From Dendrobium chrysotoxum (taxonomy: Eukaryota; Streptophyta; Magnoliopsida; Asparagales; Orchidaceae): a stretch of DNA of 64,000 nt. Both the position numbers and the translations under genes were made by a program. The DNA lies in contig CM034300.1 in NCBI GenBank assembly GCA_019925795.1, positions 73,449,021 through 73,513,020 of the forward strand, written 5' to 3'. The notes beneath the pieces are model-generated. The model was not told the origin of the DNA. It did not search any database and saw nothing but the letters and a program-made list of their open reading frames with translations. Below, in pieces: positions 34,603 to 45,949 of the stretch (positions are counted from its first letter, which is position 1; each line of letters starts with the position of its first letter).

Positions 34603-36179
34603 ATAATGTTTTTGTGCATTTGTTTGAGACTTTGAGTAAATGAAGAAATATCACACAAACAAAATATGATAAAAAAATAAATATACATATTGGTTTTAAT
34701 ACATCTTCAATTTACTACATAGGTGGGACTTTGCTACAAGCAAATCACTTCCTGAATACATGAAGAGATGCCTTTCAGAATTATTCAACACAGTGAATAG
34801 CTTAGCATACAAAATCATGGAAGAGAAGGGGTTGGATATTCTCCCATATCTTAAAAGAGCGGTAAAGTTGTTAAAACTCTTAAATAAATTCAAAATTCTT
34901 TTTCTTGTGAGAATTTTACCTAAAGTGCTTGAAATTTATTATTTTTTTTCAGTGGTTAGATTTGTGCAAAGCATATATGGTGGAGGTAAGATGGTATTAC
35001 ATTGGATATTGCCCTACATTTGCAGAATATTTAGATAATGCATGGATTTCAGTTGCAGCCCCTTTAGGCTCGGTTATGGCACTTTGTCTGAGTGAGAACT
35101 TAACAAATTTATCACTTGAAAGATTCGACTTCTATCCAAGCATCATCCACCAATCATCTATTATTTTTCGGCTTTACAATGATTTAGGAACATCAAAGGT
35201 AACTAAATATTAAAATGATAGGAAAAAAAGTCCTATTAGAAGATTTTTGATACATTTTGTTTCCTTTGAAGCTAATTTTACTACACATGTTTTCATCCCT
35301 CAATACAATTGAACTATCACACAATATAATTTCATTTAAAAGATAAATGCCGCTGCTAGACTATTAACAATTCATAAAAACAATACAACTACATAATTTA
35401 TCTGATAGTTTAGTTGTATTATCTAACATTGTGGCCTTATTTTCTTTCAAATTTTATTATATTATCAAATAGTTTAGTTGTAATGAGGGTAAAATGTTAT
35501 ACATGAAATCAATGTCACATGTAACGAAATTAGTCTCATTATAATACAAAATGTATTAGGATATTATAACATAATATTTTCTTCCAATTAAACATTTATC
35601 GAATGATGATGAAAAATAAACATATTTTTGCATGCATGTAGGGTGAGCTCCGTAGGGGAGATGTTTCAAAATCCATTCAATGTTATATGAAAGAGAAGCA
35701 TGTTTCAGAATTAGAGGCACAAAAGTGTATAAAGAATATTATAAATAAATGCTAGAAAGAATTAAATAGAGAATGGATAAAAGCCTCAAGATATGAAGAA
35801 ACATTCAAAATGGTTGCAATAAACTTGCCGCGAGTTGCTCACCTTTTTTATCTACAATCAAACGATGAGAATGTTGGTGAGCTTACCTTGTAGAAAATGA
35901 ATGACAATGTCATCTCGCTTTTCCTTAAACCCATTATATTGAAAGAAGGATGATTAATGGTCAATTGTATTGGTTATTGGCTTGTAAATGGAAATTGAAC
36001 TAAAATTACTATTTGAATTTTTTTTAGCTATATTGGGTCTCTTATGTAGTAAAAAAAAAAATATCAAAATATTTATTTCTTTCATGATGCAAAAAATTAA
36101 TGACACCTTTTGTCAACTTTAAATGCCTCAATAAGTTTTTCTATATAGCAACTTGTAATTTCAATACCATAATATATAT

Positions 36180-36565
36180 ATCATTTTAAGGGTTAAATAT
36201 CTAAAACTTCCAATTATGATATTAGTTGGCTTCACCATTCTTCATCATTCTTCAATAATTCTTGCCAAATTCTATGAACCTCTTTTTAGCTTAGTAGTTG
36301 ATAATTCTCATCCTAAATATACTAAGAACCTCTTCTGCATAAGCTTATTATATCATTAAGGTTGTTTCATTATTTTTCTTTAATTATAGCTTTATTATTT
36401 TGCTTCACCTTCCAATATATGGGATCTCATATTCTTGCACCATGGTTTGATTAACTTCTTTGTATTCCATGCTCTCGATGCTTGCTTTAGGCCATATAAT
36501 ATTTTTTCATTTATAAACTTTATATCATATCTACTTTGAAATTTGCTCAACATTAAATTTTTTTT
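36180..36565 (-). pseudogene. Copia reverse-transcriptase fragment
   Basis: The minus strand reads ILYGLKQASRAWNTK at about 36463-36507, the copia RT signature (usual form LYGLKQAPRAWY). Only a short, frame-broken stretch remains. The chromovirus begins about 140 bp to the right. Confidence 0.6.
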
Positions 36566-36706
36566 AATAAATTAATTAAAAAAAAGATTTCACATCCATT
36601 TGATAAATAGACCAAACCTTTGGTATAATGAGAGAAAATATTAAATGAACAATTTTCATAAAAATAACAAGAGAAAATATTACCTTTTTTGTATTATTTT
36701 TTCATT

Positions 36707-37812
36707 AATTGGTAATTTTCTGAAATTGTGAATTTTGATTCGTTGGATTTTCTATTGTTGGTCGTTATACATTCTGTGATATTCTAATACGTATTTGATC
36801 TCTTTGTGTTTGGCATGATTTGATGGTTTATATGATTTGAATGATATCAAAAGGGAGTTATAAGTGGCTAGAATCCTTTGAGATTCTGTCTGTCTAGGAA
36901 GGGAGGTATAAGGGGTCAGAATCCTTGGAGATTCTATCTGGGTCCGGGAATATGAAAATGAATTTTGATCAGATAATTCAGTATATCTGATATATTCTGG
37001 TGTTGTAAGCACAAAGGGAGGCATAAGGGGCCAGAATCCTTTGAGATTCGGTTTGGGTCAGGGGCATGTGATATGATATACGATTTGAAATGTGATTTGT
37101 ACGATTCTGTGATTCTATGATATGAATGTGATTCAGTTTATTTTTATCCGTTAATAGATTCATATATTTTGTACGGATACCTGTTATCTGAATTATATAA
37201 TTTTTGCGAGCGTATCTGAATTCTATTTAATTCTTTGAATTCTATACGATTATGTGAACTTTACAAGGCTATCTGAATTAAAGAATGCTTTGTTATGTAT
37301 TTTGTGTTGAGATTTAAGTTCAATGATTATCTGATTGGAAATGAACTGTTTCCTTTCAAAAGTTTCTATGAAGTATTTGGAAGTGAGTGGATCTGAAAAT
37401 TTAGATCGGCTAGTGTGATCTTGCTGAGCTTTTAGCTCACTGTGGTTATCTTTATGGTTTTCAAGTTCTGGAAAAGGGAAGGAAGTTTTGGACTAGCCAT
37501 TCAGGATCTGAATTGAAGTCATCGGTATATTTTTGTACTTTTAATTTTTGTACAGTCATGGCTATGTGGCTTTTCTATTCTGTATTTTCTATGTAGAGCC
37601 ATGCACTGTAACATGATTATTTTGATGAAAGGAAGAAGGAAATTATGGATGAGTTTTTCGTATAATAGGAGGTTGTAGTAGCTCTGTGGTTCTGTATTTC
37701 TCAATATATATATATATATATATATATGAAAGCAATTCCAAAGCTAGATCCTAGGGTTCACTATCGCAGCTTAACACGATAGGAGCAATTCTTGTCGTGT
37801 TGGGTTGTGACA
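36707..37812 (+). repeat. 5' LTR of chromovirus (left-truncated)
   Basis: Aligns to 43399-44552. It begins abruptly at AATTGGTAATTTTC and ends GGGTTGTGACA. It contains a short (TA)n (37704-37727) where the 3' LTR has a much longer one. Confidence 0.85.
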
Positions 37813-37819
37813 AAATTTT

Positions 37820-37831
37820 TGGTATCAAAGC
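37820..37831 (+). promoter_or_regulatory. Primer-binding site (tRNA-iMet)
   Basis: TGGTATCAAAGC, one change from TGGTATCAGAGC, 7 bp after the 5' LTR end. Confidence 0.85.
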
Positions 37832-37959
37832 ATAGTTTTGGAATTGGATCGTAAGACAGAGCTATAGGAATTGATCTGTAAGTCTTGTGGGGTAGTTTCA
37901 GTCTGTCTGAGTGTTTATTATTTTTATTTTATATGCATAGTTACATATTCTGTGTGATC

Positions 37960-38945
37960 ATGAATCTGCCAGACCCGGAGATGACCAATGGATAAAGTGC
38001 TCGTCAGGTAACTCTTGTATATAGTTCTGCTCCCACAGTTAGTTCAGAAACAGTTTCACAGTTTGCTACCTTGATGACCCAACTGATGGGTGAGGCATAG
38101 ATCAGGAGTTTTGTTGTGAGATTAGAAGAAGTTGATAAACATTTACAAATGTTTCTGCAATTGAAGCCTCTGAGATTTGAGGGCACTGTTGAGCCCAGAG
38201 CAGCAGAGGATTGGTTGAGAAGATTGGAAAAGACTTTTGATGGAATATAATGCCCCCCAGATAGAAAAGTGTCATTAGCAATTTTTCTGTTGGATGGCAA
38301 AGTAAAGCGCTAGTGGATGGGACAGCAGGAAGAGAAATTTCAAGGTAAACTTAACTCTTTGATTTCTTGGGAAGAATTTTTTGAAGTGTTCAGATCTTGG
38401 TTCGTACCCCCTTCTGCAAGACAGCAAATACAGGAGACTTTCTGAGGTTGGTTCAGGGGAGTAAGACGGTTATGCAATACAAAGTAGAGTTTACTACTTT
38501 GGCTAGATATGCTTCGAAGTTGGTAAGTACTTCTGTTGAAAAATATTATAGATTTCTGAGAGGATTACGAGATAGTCTGAGGCAACCCCTGGTACCATTT
38601 CATATTTTTTATTTCTTTGAGCTTATGAAGAGAGCCCGACTAATAGAGAATGATCTGATGGCTACTCTGCAGCGGTGGACTGTGAGTAGAAAGAGATTCA
38701 GTGGTGATACTTCAGGTAGTAGTTTTCCTGGAAAGAAGCACGGATTTGTATCTAGAGATTCCAAAAGAAGTGGACAGTCAGGATCTGCAACAGTCTCTGG
38801 TAGTGGCAGTGTAGCTAGTTCTGGTACAGTCAGTGGGGCACCTGCGTGCCAGAATTATGGATGACAATATTTTGGCCAGTGTTACAGAATGACTAGTCAG
38901 TGTTTCAGATGTGGTCAGACAGGACATCGGATAGCCGAGTGTCCA
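37960..38945 (+). pseudogene. Chromovirus gag (broken)
   Basis: Capsid-type retrotransposon gag domain (block LRFEGTVEPRAAEDWLRRLE at about 38168-38227) followed by a Ser/Gly linker and a CCHC zinc knuckle (CFRCGQTGHRIAEC, 38901-38942) that would bind RNA. In-frame stops occur near 37993, 38098, 38250, 38312, 38442 and 38861, almost all explicable as C-to-T changes in CAG, CAA or TGG codons. At about 38440 the frame also shifts. Confidence 0.8.
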
Positions 38946-39181
38946 TAAGTCGAATTTGATCGACGATCTGAGTCCAGATCAGAGAGCTTTGTTAGACCAG
39001 CAGGAAGGCCGAGGACAGTTCCTTCCAGTACTATTTCTGAAGGATCATCCGGTAGAGCTAGTGGTTCAGGTTTCATGGCAAGGAGACCACTCAGAGGGAG
39101 CCTAGTAGTTCTGTAGCTCCAGCTCCAGTTCAGCCACGTGTGTACAGTTTGACTTAGCAAGAGACTCAAGATGCTCCAGTT

Positions 39182-39396
39182 GTGGTAATAGGTATGGTTT
39201 ACATTTCTAAACATCCCTTTTATATTTTATTTGATTCTGGAGCTAGTCATTCATTCATTTCCGAGCATTGCTTTGATGTTTTACAACTGGATTCAGTCAT
39301 GTTACCTATTTTACTTTCTGTTATTTTGCCGGATGGAGATAATATGATAGCCCGAAAGTTTTGTTTATGTGAGATTGAAATTTTTGATAAGAAGTG
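39182..39396 (+). pseudogene. Chromovirus protease domain
   Basis: Retropepsin-type active site DSGASHSFI at about 39233, in a 71-codon open stretch. The catalytic Asp is kept. The flanking frame is cut by stops. Confidence 0.8.
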
Positions 39397-39699
39397 AGAG
39401 TTTTGTTTGATTTTGTTGCCGATTTCTTCGTATGATGTGATTTTGGGTATGAATTAGTTGAGTTTGTATGGGGCTCAAATTGATTGTTTGAAGAAGCGGG
39501 TTACATTATTTATGGGCAGTGAAAGTTGTGTTTTTCAAGGATTACGAGGCATTTTATCCTGCTTGATTTCTGTGTTGGAAGTGAGACAATTGTGGAAGAA
39601 GGGTTTTATGGTATTTTTGGCATCAGTCAGGGATATGAATATAGATGCGGGTTCTATTTCTAATATCCCAGTAATACGAAACTTTTTGGATGTATTTCC

Positions 39700-41074
39700 T
39701 GAGGAGTTAGTCTGTTTGCCTCCGGACAAAGACGTTGAGTTCTGTATTGATATATTTCCAGGTACGGCCCCGATATCAAAAGCTCCATATAGAATGGCAC
39801 CAAAAGAACTTACAGAATTGAAAGTTCAGCTTTAGGAGTAGGTTGATAAAGGATTCGTACATCCTAGTGTGTCGCCTTGGGGAGCACCTATTCTGTTTGT
39901 AAAGAAAAAGGATGGTACGATGAGTATGTGTGTTGACTACAGAGAGTTGAATAAAGTTACTATCAAGAATAAGTATCCATTGCCACGGATTGATGGTCTA
40001 TTTGATTAGCTTGCTGGATCTTCTATATTTTCAAAGATTGATTTGCAATCTGGTTACTATCAGGTGAAGGTAAGAGAAGCTGATGTGATGAAAATAGCTT
40101 TCAGCACTTGGTACAGATACTATAAGTTTTTGGTTATGCCATTTGGGGTGACTAATACACCAGCTATTTTTATGGATTTGATGAACAGAGTGTTCAAAGA
40201 ATATCTAGATCACTTTGTGATTATTTTTATAGATGATATTCTAGTATATTCTGCTTCTAAGGAAGATCACGCCTGACATTTGAAAAGTGTATTGGAGACG
40301 CTGAGGTAGTATCAATTGTATGCAAAATTCTCCAAATATGAGTTCTAGCTGAGAAGCATTTCTTTTTTGGGGCATGTAGTGAGCGGTGAAGGTATTTTTG
40401 TTGATCCCCAGAAAATTCAAGCAGTTGCTAATTAGCCAAGGCCTACTACGGTGTTTGAGGTACGCAGTTTCTTGGGTATGGCTGGACATTACAAGAAGTT
40501 TGTGAAGGGCTTTTCTCAAACTTTTGCACCATTGACGAGATTGACTAGAAAGTCAGTAGCTTTGTTTGGACACCAGAGTGTGAAGCGACTTTTCAGAGAT
40601 TGAAAGATTGTTTGGCTTCTGGTCCAGTGTTAGCACTTTCATCTGATACGGAAGGATTTCAAGTATTCAGTGATGCTTCATTGAAAGGCTTGGGATGTGT
40701 TTTTAATGCAGCATGGTCGGGTAATAGCTTATGCTTCAAGACAATTGAAATCACATGAAAAGAATTATCAAACGCATGATTTAGAGTTGGCCGTCGTTGT
40801 ATTTGCTCTGAAGATTTGGCATCATTACTTGTATGGTGTCAAATGTGAGATTTTTACGGATCCTAAGAGTTTAAAATACATATTCACTCAGAAGGATCTA
40901 AATTTGAGGCAAAGAAGATGGCTTGAGCTGATTAAGGACTATGATCTAACGATACAGTATCAGCCTGGTAAGGCTAATGTAGTGGCAGATGCTTTGAGCA
41001 GGAAGTCTTTTGGCTTATCATGTGCACAGCTCACTTTGGATGAATATCTGATACGAGATATGGAAAGATTATAG
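39700..41074 (+). pseudogene. Chromovirus reverse transcriptase and RNase H
   Basis: RT blocks: PYRMAPKELTELK (about 39785), DYRELNKVTIKNKYPLPRID (about 39938), SKIDLQSGYYQ and the catalytic FIDDILVYS (about 40225-40250, from Y/FxDD). RNase H follows: FSDASLKGLG (about 40664) to NVVADALSRKS (about 41000). There are stops at about 39835, 40006, 40276, 40308, 40349 and 40433 and two frameshifts (about 40560 and 40703). The function would be copying element RNA into DNA; this copy is dead. Confidence 0.85.
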
Positions 41075-41199
41075 TTGGAGCTAATATCTCCTTCTGATTC
41101 TAGAAGAATAACTCAGATGATCATTCAACTCTCTTTAGAAGAAAAGATTCATGAAGCTCAAAAATTAAATATTGAATATTTGAAGTTGATTGATTAGAT

Positions 41200-42200
41200 C
41201 AAGTCTGGTAAGAAACCTGAATTACAAATTTTTGATTCTGGTATTATTTTCTATAAGAATAGACTTTGGGTCCCTATTTCTGGAAACCTGAGATAAGAGA
41301 TTTTGTATGAGGCTCATTATGCAGGTTACATTATTCATCCAGGAAGTGGTAAGATGTACGAAGATATGAAAAGTATATTTTGGTGGCATGGATTGAAAAA
41401 GGATATAGTGGAGTTTGTTTCGAAATGTGAAGCCTGTTAGTTAGTGAAGGCAGAACTCCAGCGATCGGGAGGTCTTTTGCAGTCATTGCATATTCCTAAG
41501 TGGAAATGGGAAGACATAACAATGGATTTTGCCATGGGTTTCCCCAGATCAAGGCAAGGACATGATGCTATTTGGGTTATTATAGATTCACTGATAAAGT
41601 CTACCCATTTTCTTCCGATTAGACAGACAGATCTAGTAGACAAGTTGACATAGATTTATGTTAAAGAAATTATCAGATTACATGGTGTGGCGAAAGTGAT
41701 TGTATCTTATCGGGATGGTAGGTTTACCTCCAAACTCTGGAGAGAAATTCAGTAATGATTGGGCACGAAGTTGCATTTTAGTACGGCTTTTCATCCACAG
41801 ACTGATGGATAGTCTAAAAGGACTATTCAGGTACTGGAAGATCTTTTGAGATTATGTGTTTTGGATTTTAGAGGCAGTTGGGAAGATCATATCCCACTTA
41901 TAGAATTTGTATATAATAATAGTTATCAATTCAGTATTGGTATGGCACCTTACGAAGCTCTGTACGGTAGGAAGTGTAAAACTCCTTTGACTTTGACATA
42001 AGTGGGAGATGGACAAGTGATGGGTTCATCTTTTATGGATGATACTGTGATGAAGATCAATCTGATTAAAGAAAGGTTAAAATCTGCACAAGATATACAA
42101 CAGAAATATTACAATCAGAAGCATATATTGGTTGAATTTTAAGCTGGTGACTTTATATATGTCAAAGTCAGTCCGATGAAAGGCGTTAGCAGATTTGGAA
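41200..42200 (+). pseudogene. Chromovirus integrase
   Basis: HHCC zinc-binding region (HPGSGKMYEDMKSIFWWHG through CEAC, about 41335-41440) and a DDE core. The first Asp (MDFAMGF, about 41523) is present. The family box SDRDxRF reads SYRDGRF (about 41706), and the usual TDGQSERT reads TDG, stop, SKRT (about 41802-41825), so two of three catalytic acids appear substituted. Stops occur at several sites. Confidence 0.8.
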
Positions 42201-42299
42201 GAATTAGCAAGCTCAGTTCGAGGTATGTCAGACCTTTTAAGATCATTAAAAAATTGGTAGTTCTGCTTACAGATTATTATTACATGAACAGATGTCTGA

Positions 42300-42558
42300 T
42301 ATCCATAATGTGTTTCACGTGTCATCTTTGAGAAAGTGGATATCTGATTCCAGGAAGAAATTATCTGCTGATGATGTGGATGTTCAGGCGAATCTACAAT
42401 ACAAAGAAGAACCCGAAAGGATTTTGGCTTATGATGCAAGAAAGTTGAGAAGTAAATAGATTCCTATGGTTAAGGTGCAGTGGAAGCATAGAACAGCTAG
42501 AGAGGCTACTTGGGAGAAAGAATCTGATATGAGACAGTTATATCCAAGCCTATTCTGA
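42300..42558 (+). pseudogene. Chromovirus integrase tail with chromodomain
   Basis: Ends VKVQWKHRTAREATWEKE (about 42474-42527) then MRQLYPSLF and TGA at 42556. This is the chromodomain-like tail thought to steer insertion into heterochromatin. The preceding part has at least one frameshift. Confidence 0.75.
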
Positions 42559-42596
42559 CTTAGTTATTTTGGCAATGTCGAGGACGACATTTTTTT

Positions 42597-42611
42597 AAGG
42601 TGGGTAGATTA
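42597..42611 (+). promoter_or_regulatory. Polypurine tract
   Basis: AAGGTGGGTAGATTA, directly before the 3' LTR; plus-strand primer of reverse transcription. The matching tract of the collapsed element at 1294-1304 (-) is GGTGGGGAGAT. Confidence 0.75.
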
Positions 42612-42642
42612 TGAGAACCCTTGAATATCAAGATTTTTGGTG

Positions 42643-42840
42643 CAGGTTCGTCCCGTACGAACCTGTATGAACCGTCTGTACGAACTGAACAGAGCCTATC
42701 ATCCTGCAGGTTTGTCTGTACGAACCATCTGTATGAACTGAATAGAGCCCATCGTCATGCAGGTTTGTCTATACGAACTATATGTATGAACTGAATAGAG
42801 CCCATCATCCTACAGGTTCGTCTGTACGAACTGAATAAAA
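42643..42840. repeat. 53-bp tandem repeat in LTR
   Basis: About 3.7 units of CAGGTTCGTCTGTACGAAC.., each holding the small palindrome GGTTCGT..ACGAACC. The repeats end at AACTGAATAAAA. Confidence 0.8.
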
Positions 42841-44407
42841 ATTTTATCGGGCCGATCGTCTAGTAATATCGTCCGTATGATATGCGCGAACAGAGCAGAT
42901 CATCCAGTACGAATGAAAATTTCATCCGTATGAATGGAAATATCTCAACCCATTAAATATCCCATCCGTTTGATTTTGGAGAGAGAGAGAGACGGTTAGA
43001 GAGAGGAAGAGAAAGAGAAGAAGAGGAAAATCTGTGTTTTGGGCGACTTCGGTCTGTTTTCATCCATCGCCGTAGTTAGGAATGTTGATTGACTCGAGGT
43101 AAGGAACATTATGGCTTTCTCAATTTTCAAAAATGTGAGTTTTGACAGATTTTCTGATTAAAATTTTATTTTCATTAGCGAAAAATGGGTATAACTTTGC
43201 ACCGATAAAATATTTATCGCGTAACTTTTTGTATGTGTAGAGATTGAAATTTTACACGTTTGAATATTTTCTGGAAATTTTACATTAGGTATTTTGAAAT
43301 CTATGAGATTTTTATCGAATAAAAAATTTTTCAGGTGTCGAAAAGTAGTGCTTCGGTACAATGAAAGTCTTGAAACGATGTTGTACAAGATCTTTGGTAA
43401 ATTGGTAATTTTCTAAAATTGTGAATTTTGATTCGTTGAATTTTCTGTTGTTGGTCGTTATACATTCTGTGATATTCTGATACGTATCTGATCTCTTTGT
43501 ATTTGGCATGATTTGATGTTTTATATGATTTTAATGATATCAGAAAGGAGTTATATGGGGCCAGAATCCTTTGAGATTCTATCTATCTTTGGGAAGGGAG
43601 ATATAAGGGGCCCGAATCCTTTGAGATTTTGTCTGGGTCTGGGAATATGAAAATGAATTCTGATCTGATAATTCAGTATATCTGATATGTTTTGGTGCTG
43701 TAAGCACAAAGGGAGGCATAAGGGGCCAGAATCCTTTGAGATTTTGTTTGGGTTAGGGGCTTGTGATCTGATATGCAATTTGAAATATGATTTAAATTAT
43801 TTTGTGATTCTGTGATATGAATGTGATTCAATTTGTTTTTATCCGTTAATCGATTCATATGTTTTTTACGAATACCTGTTATCTGAATTATAAGATTTCT
43901 GTGAGAGTATCTGAATTCTGTTTGATTCTTTGAATTCTGTATGATTATGTGAACTTTACAAGGCTATCTAAATTAAAGAATGTTTTGCTATGTATTTTAT
44001 GTTGAGATTTAAGTTCAGTGATTATCTGATTGGAAATGAACTGTTTCCTTTTAAAAGTTTTTGTGAAGTATTTGGAAGTGAGTGTATCTGAGAATTTAGA
44101 TCAGCTAGTGTGATCTTATTGAGCTGTTAGCTCGCTGTGGTTATCTTCATGGTTTTCAGGTTCTGGGAAAGGGAAGGAAGTTTAAGACTAGCCGTTCAGG
44201 ATCTGAAATGAAGTCATTGGTATATTTTTGTACTTTTGATTTTTGTATAGTCATGGCTAGGTGGCTTTTCTGTTCTGTATTTTTTGTGTAGAGCCATGCA
44301 CTGTAATGTATATGATTATTTTGATGAAAGGAAGAAGGAAATTATGGATGAGTTTTTCGTATAATAGGAGGTTGTAGTAGCTCTGTGGTTCTGTATTTCA
44401 TTAAGAA

Positions 44408-44409
<2 letters not shown>

Positions 44410-44467
<58 letters not shown>
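44410..44467. repeat. (TA)n microsatellite in 3' LTR
   Basis: About 29 units; the sister LTR has about 12 (37704-37727). Since LTRs are identical at insertion, this shows repeat length change afterwards. Confidence 0.95.
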
Positions 44468-44471
<4 letters not shown>

Positions 44472-44689
44472 GCAATTCCAAAGCTAGATCCTGGGGTTCG
44501 CTGTCGCAGCTTAACACGATAGGAGCAATTCTTGTCGTGTTGGGTTATGACAGCAGCACCTCCCATATTTATGTTCACTTCCTTTTCTATATGTTTTTGT
44601 TTCTAAAAAGTTTTTAAATCTTCTTTTCATGGGATGACCCCTAGATCTTTGAGTTTTGGACATGCCAATTTGGGCATGATATCAACGAC

Positions 44690-45450
44690 ACACCACTGAC
44701 TTTATGTAGCAATCTAGTTTGATGAAAACATTTACTTCCAGCTCTGTTAATACCAGGTCACAGCTGCCTATCATATAACTTGCTAACTTCAAAAGTCTAA
44801 CTATCTCTGCATAGTAATGCACGTACCCTTTAAGGACACTCTTAATGTGAGGATATTTCTATAGCTCTAAACTTATTGCTAGCCTTTATCGTGACCCCAA
44901 AGTTATTAATAATGTTGTTAAATCTTAAAAACTTTATGAAACTACTTGCATCATGAAACCAAGCACATACTTCTAATGTTTTATCATCACAAATTGGTGG
45001 CATAAGATAATTATTATTTAAGCTTTCAAAGTCAATGCTATTTGAAGAAACATTAATAGCTCTACTAGTGCTAAAATAATGCTCAAAACCTTTTAAGATC
45101 AAATTAACCAATACATTCTTGTACTGTAACCATAACTTCAACCACTGACTTTTAGTATATTGTCATATCATTTGCATCACCTCAACATCACTCAAAATAG
45201 TCTTGCAGACTTTGGGAGAAGTATGACTTACATGATAGTGTAACTTAAACTCATGCCCAATTAGTCAAGGACATATCATTTCAACCTTCTCTCTAAGGAA
45301 AAAATAGTTAATCAAATCATTCTCCAATTTCATCATTTTTTGGTTTTCCACCTTCACATCATTTTCTTTGTTCACATTTAACTTCACTCTAATATCCCCC
45401 AAACTTAAATGTAACACATTCACCATCATTCACCATAACTTCCATTATAG
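44690..45450 (-). pseudogene. MuDR-type (MULE) transposase N-terminal relic
   Basis: Minus strand: a block HEFKLHYHVSHTSPKVCKTI followed by DVEVMQM (about 45170-45260), like the N-terminal domain of plant MuDR proteins, then a MuDR DNA-binding region with FRAIE..SSH, ECP, RV and FEVSKL (about 44770-44860). A 99-codon stretch (45141-44842) is open but contains no catalytic core. The transposase catalytic and SWIM zinc-finger parts are absent; the relic is cut on the left by the chromovirus. Confidence 0.6.
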
Positions 45451-45789
45451 CTTACTCCAACTAAGCAAAAAAAAAAAATCTACAAAAAATAAGGCGAACA
45501 ACAACAAAAAAATTTATATGTATATCTCATGACAAAAAGAGAAAGAAAAAAAATTAGGGCATCACTCAAAACTAATGGGATCAGTAGAACAATAAGGAAG
45601 AAGGAGCAAAAGTACTAAGGTGGGGTTTAGGGCACGATAAATGATCATTATCATGCATCAGAAGATGTAGAAGCACCAGGAAATTGATGGATAGGAGGCG
45701 AACAAGGAGGCAAACCTGGGAATGGCTAGAAGCTGGCACGTGCAAGGGTCACAGAGATGGAATGGAGTGTTAGATGTGATGGAATAAGA

Positions 45790-45885
45790 ATTTTAGGGTG
45801 TGGGAAGTAAATTTTATAAGTTTTAGGAGTTTGATATGTAAATAGGTAAGTTTAAAGTGTTATGTAGGTAAATCCTCCTATAAAA
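45790..45885. repeat. MULE terminal sequence (right end)
   Basis: TTTAGGAGTTTGATATGTAA..AAGTTTAAAGTGTTATGTAG, then GTAAATCC. The inverse form occurs at 24647 and, more diverged, at 7213. It lies about 340 bp outside the MuDR coding relic, as expected for a MULE terminus. Confidence 0.55.
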
Positions 45886-45949
45886 AATGAGCTTGGAGCT
45901 CTTTTCAACTAGATTGGTCCTCCTTAGTTCAAGAAAATGTTCATATGTA

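Larger units (their letters stand above)
32012..35953 (+). pseudogene. Terpene synthase (TPS-b, monoterpene-type) pseudogene, copy B
   Basis: Exons, by match to copy A and GT-AG sites: 32012-32273, 32368-32632, 33585-33975, 34079-34303, 34723-34861, 34953-35198 and 35642-35953. The RRx8W motif is intact (Arg-Arg at 32199, Trp at 32229), as are DDIYD in exon 4 and NDLGTSKGE at exons 6/7. The start codon at 32012 is thrown out of frame by a 14-bp tandem duplication (CCCACTTTTTCAT repeated). Five internal stops follow: TAG 33842, TAA 34203, TAG 34278, TAG 35753 and TAG 35891; it ends in TGA at 35951. RxR reads REW. Exon 6 differs from copy A at 9 of 82 residues, exon 5 at 2 of 46. The expected class I chemistry is prenyl-diphosphate ionisation in plastids; no full protein is possible. 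Confidence 0.9.
36707..44552 (+). mobile_element. Ty3/gypsy chromovirus, 5'-truncated
   Basis: 5' LTR remnant (36707-37812), PBS for tRNA-iMet (37820-37831, TGGTATCAAAGC), gag with CCHC knuckle, protease, reverse transcriptase, RNase H, integrase and a carboxy-terminal chromodomain, then a purine tract (42597-42610) and a full 3' LTR (42612-44552). Domain order PR-RT-RH-IN-chromodomain defines a chromovirus; the lineage is probably Tekay/Del-like, not proven. About 785 bp are missing from the left LTR, so its 5' target duplication cannot be seen. Many stops make it inactive. Confidence 0.9.
42612..44552 (+). repeat. 3' LTR of chromovirus (full length)
   Basis: 1941 bp, TGAGAACCC to GGTTATGACA. 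It carries a 53-bp tandem array near its start, a GAGAGA tract (42975-43025) and a (TA)29 run (44410-44467). Only its last ~1.15 kb is present in the left LTR. Confidence 0.85.

Noticed and set aside
34696..34893. 65-codon minus frame, also at 10186-10383
   Set aside because: Antisense to TPS exon 5. It appears in both copies only because the exon is conserved.
40241..40519. 92-codon minus frame inside the chromovirus
   Set aside because: Antisense to reverse transcriptase coding sequence with clear family blocks on +. The same holds for 39535-39729, 41437-41643 and 42077-42439.
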